This document shows, piece after piece, positions 53,701-64,000 of a stretch of 64,000 nucleotides of DNA. The stretch comes from Lepidonotus clava (lineage: Eukaryota; Annelida; Polychaeta; Phyllodocida; Polynoidae), in assembly GCA_936440205.1 (NCBI GenBank), contig OW387136.1, positions 35,364,427-35,428,426 of the forward strand, given 5' to 3'. The position numbers were made by a program, and so were the translations under genes. The notes under the pieces were generated by a model that had not been told where the DNA came from, did not search any database, and saw only the letters and a program-made list of their open reading frames with translations. The first letter of the stretch is position 1, and every line of letters starts with the position of its first letter.

Positions 53701-56700
53701 GGCAGGGCAGGGGGAGAGGAGATCTCCTTGACTATTGTTTAAGGTCTGATTAGAAACTGGGGCTGGTGGAAGAGGGTGTGTGTGTGAGTGTGTCGGGTGG
53801 AGGGCTCTCAGCATCTGCAGTCATTGTTTTAGGTCTGAGTAACATGTTTTTAACTAATTGATGTAATTTATTTTATGGAATTCTTCAGTTTAAATATTTC
53901 CTTAATGACAAACATTGGTTGGCCGCCTGACATGTTTTACAGTTTGAATAAACCCTATTCAATTCATGTATACCTCCACCACCCCCTATCATTTACTGTG
54001 ATGACATCACAGGCCAACATTGGCTTGATAGATATCATGTCACTATGACATAGTTTCATTTGTTACATGTCACTAATGGTATATACGGAGCAAGATCACC
54101 TGATCTGCTCATTCATGCAGTTGCTGTGCTACATACAACACCTAGCCACGTCCACAGTAATTGATGTATTTTTTCTACATAATCAACTAACAATATTGGG
54201 TATTTTCACATCAGGATATATTATGATTATAAATTATTTATTTCAATTCAGATATGGGGAATGATTTGGAAAAATCATTTAAAAAAAGCAGGAATTCTGA
54301 GACTAAGCACTGCATAAAATACACATGCTTATATCAGGTTGCAGATATATGGATACATGTACCTCTTGGTCGAAAAGGGAGATCCCCTGTAGGCCAGCAA
54401 GGCAGAAAGATCCAATTAAACCCTCATTATTTAAGTAACTTGGAGAAAACTAGCTTTACTCAAAGCAAGCAGGGAACGTTGCTCTTCTTAAAAGTGACAG
54501 TTTTACCTCCCGTCATTTCTTCCTTTCGCCAAAACACTCACTCGCTCTCCTCCCAGAGGTTTTGTGAGCTGCTCCCATAATAGCTCAGATGAGTATGTGC
54601 TTGGAGCTGCTCCAAGGAAGAGATTGTCGAGAATCTGGGTTAAGAGCTACTGGAGATAATTAAGATCTGCAGCTTTCTGGGTGTTCCTCATTAATATAGG
54701 CCCCTACTACATGACTCTCCTCTTCTGAAGGAGTACCTCAGGACATGCACCATGCAATGAAGCTAATTCACGATGCCATGGTTTGTGTCAAGGTCTGTGC
54801 TGTTGACTTTCTCTGTCAAAGTATCTTGGAATGTTTGACATATATTTCCTGATATAGAGACTAGTGTTTCATGCATTCCGCTTTTCAAAAACGTATTTCT
54901 ATTCATTTCCTTTTATTTGTTTCTTGTTTACCGAATGTTGGCAGGGGGATGGAATTTGTTGGCCTACATTTAGGTCTAAAGTACATAATTTATACTACAA
55001 TCATTTATTGTAAAGTAGACTTAATGGAGGGTCCACTCCGGAACCCACTCCTTTATCCACACATTAACACGTTCCCCAACTCACACGGAGAGAACTGTCC
55101 TCCCAAGTGATCAGGGCAATCGCAGTTCTGCCGAGCATATATAACAACTTCAAAGTACGAGCCCATGTTCTATAGGAATAAGCATTATAGGGCTAATAAC
55201 TACTTAACACACTTTATCTACCTGGAAGAGAGAGGGGGTTACTTTGCTATCAAAAGCACTAGACAACTGGTCTCATAATCATGCAATATAAGGAGCAGAG
55301 GTGATAGGTCAGGGAGGGAAGCAAAGTGGGTGGAGGAGGAATATTGGGCGCCGATGACCTCTTTACCTCTATCTACTTACTTTTGCAATTGCATTGGCCA
55401 ATGGAAAACGTTAACAGCAACCCATTGCTATTCAAAGGAAGAACATAACAATCACCAGCTCAGCAAACTTCTCCAAGTATATAAAATCATCGAAAGAGAG
55501 GATATATTTTAGGGACGTAACAGCATACTTTTTACCCCCTCTGCCCGCGGCATTAAGGCTTATGGACAAGGCCTATAGACCAGGCTATACGTGGTAAGTA
55601 GTGTTAAGCCCTTCTATGATGACTGCTAAAACCTAACTCAAACTTTACTCATGTAATGACAACTACTAGTGCCAACAACCCAACCCTACACACCTTTACA
55701 ATAGGTCTCTTCTCTGAAATCCCCATTACACTTTCTAATTAATTCTCAGGTAGAGTGCATTTACTTGTAGTTTATACATTTCTTACACAAAGCACTAGTG
55801 TTTACTTTTCATAGTTTTTAATCCTTTTATAATGGTTTTTAGAGCTTTTTGCAGGAGGCAGTGGTGAATCAATTATGATTAATATAAGGGATTAGGCGTG
55901 TGTATAGTGGCCATAAGTGGTCATGGCGTGGGTGGAAGGCCTATTGGAGTAATCATTTATGCCAATATGGGAACTGGGACCTGCTAAATCTTTTCGTTTA
56001 GTAGAACCTATCGGCAAGAGACGCTAAACACTCAGAACATCTACCAACCAAAACATTCACTAAAAGAGGACAATTTTGCAGCATGCTTGGTATGTGACGT
56101 GATTGAGCTCGTTCAAATATTCTACCGAAGTTTAACAACAGCCGCATATGTCATTTTAACGAATTTAAAAAAAAGAACTTAAAAGGTAAATTGATATATC
56201 TAATCTACTTAAATTAACTAAGATCATAGCTGTAGTAAATTATTCTGAAGCTATTTACTGAATTAGCCCTCAAGCACAAATTGTATTTTAGATTAGCCGA
56301 GTGGATTTAAGAGTTAATATTATACCACATCTAAGTAAACTAGATTATAATAAGAAATAAAGGTCAGTCACAAAATATTGAATATAATATCCAATTTAAT
56401 CTCTTTACTGGGGGTTAGAAAATAAAGTCTAGGGCCAAGACCAAAATAAGGTTAGATAGAATGCAACTTTTTATTTTTGATATCTGAGTAATTATGTCAC
56501 TCGTGCTTTTTTGTCCGAGTGCTTGTAAACTCCAACGGCAGCTTTTCAAATTGCTCAAAGGACCCTCTTGGCTGTAAAAAAAATTGAAACAGAAGCCTGT
56601 TGTAATACCATGCAGAACTGGGGTAAAAACACCGAGGCCGGACAGCTGAGGGCTATTGATGTGTTATCGGGAGCATGCAGCCAGACACTGATATCAATAA

Positions 56701-56770
56701 ACGTACGCGCCATGCGTATTGGTAATCGTACCCGGGTCAGGGTTTGACACCCCCCAGTCGTCCTCACTAT

Positions 56771-56942
56771 GGGGCGGATACAGGGTTTTCGGGGGGGGGG
56801 GGGAGGGGGTTGTATAAAGGTTAAGTACTAAAACTGCGTGCATTTGTGCATACACGTGTGGCATTTTCCCGTCTTTTTGTAGTTTTTTTTCTTTATTTTT
56901 TTCGTGTTAGGACCCCCAGGACCCTCCCTGGATCCGCTCCTG
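56771..56942. mobile_element. MITE, cagggscggatccagg family
   Basis: ggggcggatacagggttttc and ccctggatccgctcctg are inverted ends. The inside has a G13 run and the shared gcgtgcatttgtgcata block seen in the 7.6-kb copy. Confidence 0.7.
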
Positions 56943-57905
56943 TTCACCTCTCACTGGGGTCACCCCCAGCAGATGGAAAATGATAGAAAATAAGAAGACC
57001 TTTCTTAACTGTTTGGTAGAACAAGGAGCTGGAGGCTAAACACAATTCCGACCATAGACGATCCATGTTCAATAGGGTGGAGAAGGCGTCACTGGTACTC
57101 ATAGGTTCATCATACTGACAGCTAGATGGAATATCCATCCCCAACTCTGTGCGGGGATGGAGAGCAGAGCATAGAAAAAAGTGGGGGGAAAACATTGAAC
57201 TCTGGGAAGGTGAGGACTCTTTCTGCCATAGGGACAGCCATGTTGGAACTAACCCTAGTCTGTCCACTTCATGGATTCAAACACTGAATATGGAGTAAAA
57301 AGCCTGCTGTTTACCACAAAAACAGGTGTCCATGGTATGAAAAACAGTTCTTAATACACAGGTCGGTGTAATTCATGTGTGCACATCGTACTTTTTGTGT
57401 CCCAGAACTTGAGTTGGGTTTACCCCATATTTGAATGGGCAGTTGTGATCAGCCCCACTAGACAAGGAGGGGGTGGGGCAAGAGTAGGGCTGACCACGTT
57501 GGCTAGCCGACAGCATTCGGCAAAAACAGTCAAAAATGCAGTCTGGATTACATAGAACTTTGTTCGATTAATTCCCTCAAAGATACCTGCCCAGCTGAGC
57601 ATGTGTATTCATAATTTCAGAACCCCTTCAAAGCCTATATTCAGTTTTAAAGACTGTTTCAAGTTCATGTATACTGTAAAAAGACGCGTTACAACAAGCA
57701 GTAGGTGTTGAAAATATCTTTGAAAACTCATTAAATTACATGATCAAAACGAATAGGCCGTGTGCTATCTTTAGTTAAGATCAGATCCCATAGATCTAAT
57801 CTTAGCTCCATTCAAATCCCTTCCACAATAACCTTTGTGTATTGTAGATTTGATTAATGTTTTCACCCATTATCGCCCATATTGTTGTTGTTGTTGACCC
57901 CCTGG

Positions 57906-57941
57906 GTTGCCATGGTAACCGATTGTTTCCGCCCCCTGTGG
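57906..57941. promoter_or_regulatory. RFX X-box next to a CTCF-like motif
   Basis: gttgccatggtaac (57906-57919) is a full palindromic X-box. Ten bases on, ccgccccctgtgg (57929-57941) is a CTCF-type core on the minus strand. It lies upstream of the recognised exons on the gene strand. Confidence 0.4.
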
Positions 57942-60900
57942 TCAGTGGGGCATGACGGTCAGTGGACAGGTGACAATGGTAAAGTCACGAGGCGTGACGA
58001 CAGACAGGCGGGGGAGAGGGGGGGGAGGGGACGGTTTGTATTGGATCTGTTATGACTTGCCAGGGACCAGTGTCCTGAAGTTCATCCCAATGCACAGAAA
58101 ATTAAATTATCATCCTTTATTTCAGAAATGGGCTGTTAAAGTCAGATTGCTTGTATCTGTAAATAATTTTCTGAATATGTTACCTTGGGTAGGGGTGTAT
58201 GTGTGCTGAGTAGCCTACTTCAATAAGTAAGACATATTATTCTCCTGTAAACATGGTCGTTTTCTTTTAAACCATGATGAAAAATACTCCTAAACTTAAT
58301 CATAGAGAAGGTGTACCGGTTTAAAAAGGGGTATTTCAGTCCCCTTTTCTAAATTCTGGGTCTCCTCCATCCGTAAACTCAAACTGCCACAGAACAGCAC
58401 CTATGCTCACCCTAGTGATCTAATATCCGTTGCTTTTATTTTTTTTCTACTAGCAAAGGACAATGCAACGCCTTATTTATGTTTGTGTAGAGCCCTTCCT
58501 CTCCTACTGCAGCACAACATGCAACCGCCAATAAAATGCACATCAAAAACTCTAAGTTCTTTCAGATGTACAGGTATTAAATGAAACATCCAATCAAAAT
58601 AACTGGATAAACATCACATAAACCATACTGATCCATTATATCATTCAATACAACCAATAGGCCTACGTTCGTTTTCAACGCAATTCATACCCAATGTTGA
58701 ATGTGCCGTTGAAATAATCATTATGATCCACCAACACTTTTAGTATGCTTCCATATATACAATAAATTTCTTTTCACCATTAATGAAAACTATGAAAAAT
58801 GTCATTTATAGCATGAACTTACTTTTCTAATCTTTTTATGATTTCTAAGCTAAATAAAGGCTGTCATCCACCAACACGTTTAATATACTTTCATATATAA
58901 ATAAACATCTATCATTGTAACCTACCCGGCGGGAAAATGTCCTCCCAGCCCATGGTGAAGGGTGTGGACGTGGTGTGTGAACGTATAATCCTCCCAGGGC
59001 AGTATACTACCGCTGTATGCACTCCGTATTGCAGTACTTTCCCTATGCCCTGATAACCATTCGCTGGGTACTCAAGGTTTGCGCCATGCCCCACCCTACA
59101 ATGGAACCACTCGGCAACCACACGGTCATGAAACTCTCAGATCACAGCGTTTGGTATTTCAACCGATTATCAGATATCCTCTCTGCGTATAAAAACCAGT
59201 GAGCGTGTCAGCTGTGCATATCAACAGCCAGGTGAGTAATATTCAATACAAATGATGTTTATCGTTTCCTGCACGTATTGGTTATTAGAGGTGATCTCAT
59301 ATGATTCTAACTGCTACGTAATCCAAGCAGTATAAAACATCAAGTGTGTATTTTCCAGTCGTTTCCTAAAATCCTGAACGCAAATAACAGATCTATGCAA
59401 TATAAGTTCTTGAGGTGCAGTTTCCAACTATCTTCTGTGCGAATCAACCAGCATAATATGTAAAATCCTGATGTGGAATAGACGTGTCCTTGATCTGTCA
59501 GGTATGCTCTGTGTACATATTACCTGTAGCCTATACCTCCACCACCTCAGTAATCCCCAGTCGTCCAGGCCCGACGTCCCAGGCCTGTCTCAGAGGTAAT
59601 TGGCACCACTTTCTCCGCCCACCTTGACGTGAATAAGTCGGCCTGCCTTTCTTCCCCACACAGCCCGTTAAATTACCCCCACCCGGTGCTATTGACAGGT
59701 GTTTTAGTGGTGCCAGGCGGTGGGGAGTTAAACGCAGGGGGCCGACTTTGCCTTGGAAACCATTCAATACTGGTCTGAATGTGTAATGCCTGGCGTATCG
59801 ACCGGGGTAGTCGGCCGTGAGGGGCGCGCACGTGGGTCTATGGGCCAGTCGGAGATGAACGGGTATAAGTAGTATACCCCCTGTGGGAGAACTGCTATCA
59901 ACCAATACAAATTGACCGGAAGTTGCGGGTCTCACGTCTTTAAGAAGTTATAGTTGTTTTTACGTGTGGCGATCCAATAATGGATCCGGAGAATCTTGGT
60001 CGCGCTATGTCAAGTTTGCAGGTTACTGGATCCAACAAATCAGAGGTAACCGGAAATGGATAGCAAGCCAGGTTATGACAATTCCAATGCTAAGCAGAGT
60101 AAACACGGAGTAATAATCCAAGATATACACGGCAGAATGTGTACTTATGCGCAACGTGCTAGCCAAACAAGTACATGTAGATCTGCCATACAATAACCTC
60201 CTCCTTGGCGGAACTCGCCTAGTTTGTATAGTTTAAAATTCCTCGGTATTCACTATAATGTTACCTGTATAACTAGACGTCCAGATGCCTGGGGGCCTGT
60301 GTGTGTCCACTAAAAGACTGCTGGCCGGATCGCACGTGTATGATAAGTACTTAAGACCTGTATGGTAACATAACGACCAGGCTTTGGTGCCAGGATTTAC
60401 TCCAAAGTACACAATTGCACTTGTGCCAACCGCAGGCATTTGGTCCATTAAGGATCAGATGTTAGGTAACACTCACAAAAGTACACCCGTCTTTGCATAC
60501 TTAGTATTACCATATTAAATTTGAAAAGCAGCAGCTCAGGGTATGGAATACAAATACCAGTATGTTTATACACCTTTCTCATGAGTTTGCTCAGTGGACC
60601 CTCCCATAGACGCCTTGTAGTTGCACCCAAAACCTCAGACAATGAAAAAGGTCTATAGAATCCAACGCTGATAATTTGAGGTATCACGTATAGCTGTTTT
60701 AATATTTCAGGGTATAAGGTGACATGATACGACCATGTGAGTTGACATGTCACCCAGCATGTGAGCCATCACGTGTATACCCATAGAGGATCGTCCACAG
60801 AGGTGGTACCCCAGATCAGAGAGCTGTATTATGCCTCTCTGTGCTGACTGTGGACCGTCTCTTACAGCTGACCTATGACGGACCCCCGTCGGACTGTGTA

Positions 60901-63530
60901 TTATTATGGAAAGGGCCACCGTAGGTTAACACCAAGGCTTAAACAGCGGGGATCCCGTGCGAGGAGGGCAATGATCCAAAAGTGGCCCATGTAACTTCAG
61001 TCATTACACTCGTAGGAAATTCTATGGTCCTAGCATAGCTCAGTGTTTACTTGTGCCGGATGTCCTAAGGGATGATATGCATCATGGCTGATTATATTTA
61101 TTGCAATTCGTTCCTGCAATTATCAGATATTCATTGCAATTTTTCTAAGGCGTTTCCTGCAATTATCACGTGTTGATTGCAATTATTTATAGACATATTT
61201 TCAAATGGTTATATCCGGTTTTAGTAGCTAGATACATGTATATCGTGAAGTCCCATAGATCCTTATCACTTGAGATGTGAAATCCCTTCTTTAATGTAAA
61301 CGTTCCTGAGTCCAATTCATTGGCATTATTTTCCTCATCTTTTTGCACGCACCTTTGGGGCACAATTCCCCTGGGCCTGTCCTTTGCATTGTCCACCGCT
61401 GGATCCTATCCTAGGTACACAACTCCCTGTGATATCGGTATAGGTCCAACCACACACACTGCACACAGCCGTTTGATTCCCCTGCAGACCTCAGAGGCCG
61501 AGCGGAAATAGTGTAATCAGATTCCCACCCCCAGCTCCTGTTAGAAGCCTCTGATCTGGTATAAACCATGTGATGTGTTATAAACCCCGTGACGTGGAGT
61601 GCACGGCCGTCTGGTCGATATGAGTACTGTCAGGGCTATGTGCAATAAGACCTAGTCCAAGGTAGTGGCTCCAGTCCTGCCGTCCCGTGCCACTTATTGA
61701 GTGTAGTGACGTTGCGCTTTTAGAGATTGTTCAGTCCCCTTTTTTCATTATGTGGTTACTCACTGTATGTGGCCATACATGTATAACATTGTCCTAGACA
61801 TGATATGATCAGATCCACTGAACTGTATCCATAATTATAATGGCCTTATCTTCCTGTAGGTTTGGCAGCATTCCAAGCATGCCTACATGCCTTTCAAAGT
61901 GTCATGCAATGCACAGTAACTCTGGTCAGAATCACGAGTGTCCGTTCTCCCTGGTCAAAGTTCTCTGTGGTCCGACCCTCAGCGGTGTAGGGTATTGTCG
62001 TGGGAGCCGTGGGGGCCGTGGGTTCGGGCAGACCAATACCTGAGGCCTGTGCTGGAGTCAAGTCCCACCAGTAGTGTGCCAAACGCCTAATCACCTCTAG
62101 TATAGGCGCGCTATACCCGGGTTTGGGCTCAGTGGGGAATGAGGGAGGGACCTTTGTATGAAAACGATACCTATGCGAAGAGGCCTTCACTAAATATGTA
62201 AGCCATAGGTTTTGAAAGTGTCCAATTATCTTTTTTGCAGTTCATGGATTAAGTCAATGCTGTGTGCATGGAAAGTAACCAATTTGCAAGTCAGTGTTAG
62301 TAGCTTTTTGATGGGAGACACATTCTTTCCCATCTCTGGAAAATAGAAAAGGTAGATTGAAATCTAATACTGTCTCTTCACAAGAATTGAATCAGTCAGC
62401 TAGAAATGCAGGGGGGGGGGGGGGCGAGGTTATATAAGCCTATATGTCTATACTTAAACCCAGCCACTAGTATTAGACGCTACTCAGAATTTTATTTGAA
62501 CAAGAAAGATAAAAAAAAACACACACACTCAAATGGAAGTACCCCCCCCCCCCTTGTGTAATGCTAAATCCTCCAGCCCGTTCATAATATTCAAACCGAG
62601 GTACAGCCCCCAGATCTTGTGAACCTCTACCACCCCCTCCCCTTTCAGACCCGTCCTATAATACAAAGCACGGCCACGACACAGTACCCTTCTGGTTCCC
62701 CAACCCCTCTTAGCTCCACAATACCGATATCATTACGGATGGCCCACCCTGAGTTCACACCTGATTAGTCCAACAGGTCGACCCTCCTCAACGCCTGGGT
62801 CGGGCCGTGTTGAACCCTGCTCCTGAAATAATTAGCTTGGATCCAATTTGGTTCACAGCCTTTTAGTCTGGGTCAGAGTATGGAGAGGCCTGGTAATTTA
62901 CACTCAGGTGGTGTTGTGGCAAGGTGCATATAGCGCCTTGTTAATACCCACTCACCTGCCCTGGTGTTGTAAGCTGCGAACCCTGCTTTAATTTGATTCA
63001 CAGGACCGGAGCTTTCTTTTTTAATCCATTTTACTGTATTGAGTTTTTTTAAGAAATGTAATATCTAGGCCGGGATACTACTGTAATAATAGTTTTTACT
63101 ATCTACTCGATATTAGCAAGTGTCTTTTTCCTATCACTGTGAGCTTCGGTAACGTTGATGCCAACAGCTGCAGCAATTCGAACCTAAAACATCTATGCGG
63201 ATGGAAATCCATATTCATTAGGATTCCAGTAAATATCTTCTGGGCTATTGTATTTCACATATCTATCTGTGGGATATGGACATGTGTGACACTATCTGCA
63301 TCCCCTTTCTTCAGCCTTTCTATCGACTCGATGTAATGTTATTGATTTGTACATCTCTACATAAGATTTCAAAAAGTAGGTATGATTTCTAAAATTGTTT
63401 AGAATACACAGTTGACCTAAACGTAATGTGTTTATCCTTTATGCCCAACTATTTTTTAATGTGACAACAGTTCAAATATGAATACAACATTCAGACAAAT
63501 GTAGTATTCCTATGTTTTGAGTTTGATATA

Positions 63531-63540
<10 letters not shown>

Positions 63541-63570
<30 letters not shown>
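63541..63570. repeat. (AT)15 microsatellite
   Basis: A pure AT run of 30 bp. Confidence 0.95.
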
Positions 63571-63573
<3 letters not shown>

Positions 63574-63618
63574 CATGTATGGCCAGAGGTTGAGGTCTGG
63601 TCAAATACCTTCAGGTAA

Positions 63619-63663
63619 CAGGTGGCTAAGCGTCTCACCTGTGATCACCTGGCACCACAGGTG
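63619..63663. promoter_or_regulatory. four clustered CAGGTG/CACCTG E-boxes
   Basis: E-boxes at 63619, 63636, 63646 and 63658 alternate in orientation within 45 bp, as in Snail/Zeb- or bHLH-type enhancers. Confidence 0.35.
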
Positions 63664-64000
63664 TGCAATAGGGGGGTAGATGGAGATCTATGGGGTTAAT
63701 CAATTATAGTCTATACTAGAGGGGTTCAAGTTCTAGGTGCTCAGCAGACCCCCTGCCACTGCTACCGTGGGAACAATGACCACGGACTGGCCATTATACC
63801 AAGCTGACCTCTCCAGAGTGTAAAGGGGGAAGTGGGGTTGTAAGGAGGGGAAGGGGTTTACAATATAGGCCTAAGGGCAGACTGGAGTCACTGATCCAAC
63901 AAAACCAGCAAATACCTTTTTCCAGGCAAAAACGTACACGATTACTGCCAAGGTGGGAATGAAAGGCGATGCAAGAAACGAAACGACTCCAAGGGTATAA

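Larger units (their letters stand above)
51590..64000. other. upstream region of the recognised gene
   Basis: At least one more exon must lie here or farther right, because exon A starts inside a codon. I could not identify it. The region has microsatellites, one MITE, the X-box/CTCF pair and E-box cluster. At about 59188 a tataaaaa motif precedes a plus-strand agccag/gtgagt donor by about 40 bp, which may be a weak promoter-like arrangement, unsupported otherwise. Confidence 0.5.

Noticed and set aside
53551-53814. His/Thr-rich minus-strand frame
   Set aside because: Translation of the TG microsatellite.
59531-59935. 134-residue minus-strand open frame
   Set aside because: No domain, no coding bias at third positions, no splice sites at its edges; likely a chance frame in GC-rich sequence.
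61953-62110. possible SINE
   Set aside because: Short gggttcggg motif only; box spacing does not fit a tRNA head on either strand.

Overview
This window is animal nuclear DNA, most likely from a marine invertebrate. It shows a spliced gene with consensus gt..ag junctions and GC-rich exons in AT-richer introns, tRNA-derived SINEs, a LINE tail, many short inverted-repeat transposons and a tyrosine-recombinase (DIRS-type) retroelement. I cannot fix the phylum from sequence alone; a hemichordate, echinoderm, amphioxus, brachiopod or mollusc would all fit. There is no bacterial operon, CRISPR array or rRNA.

The main content is one gene on the minus strand, read from about 51.2 kb down to 12.8 kb: an ortholog of the Rac exchange factor Tiam1/Tiam2 (Drosophila still life). 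Eleven exons (A to K) join with fully consistent splice phases. In order they encode a Ser-rich linker, the N-terminal PH domain, the coiled-coil/Ex region, the Ras-binding domain and the PDZ domain. A twelfth exon (L, 12.8 kb) fits by phase and codon use but I do not recognise its protein. The catalytic DH-PH exons must lie beyond the left edge, and the first exon beyond the right edge or undetected in 51-64 kb.

The intron between exons B and C (35.9-42.2 kb) holds an apparently whole 4.8 kb DIRS-like element at 36.35-41.14 kb. It has the classic architecture: split inverted terminal repeats plus an internal complementary region. It lies in the same orientation as the host gene. Other introns carry a 980 bp TA-flanked MITE (11.1-12.1 kb), three TTAA-flanked MITEs, two further dispersed MITE families, a truncated LINE 3' end (30.8-31.5 kb) and several SINEs.

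The most unusual signal is that at least six of the gene's exons have partial tandem copies of their own exon/intron boundary in the adjoining intron. The clearest is a 35-nt unit repeated about ten times that carries the end of exon E plus its 5' splice site. Copies beside exons A, B, F, H and J range from one to three. The exon J copy differs from its source mostly at synonymous positions. Possible regulatory clusters include a CCAAT/CTCF/E-box block at 27.5-27.63 kb with nuclear-receptor half-sites just beside it, a CAGGTG/Su(H) cluster at 48.1 kb, an RFX X-box next to a CTCF-like motif at 57.9 kb, and a CpG-rich island at 14.65-14.96 kb.
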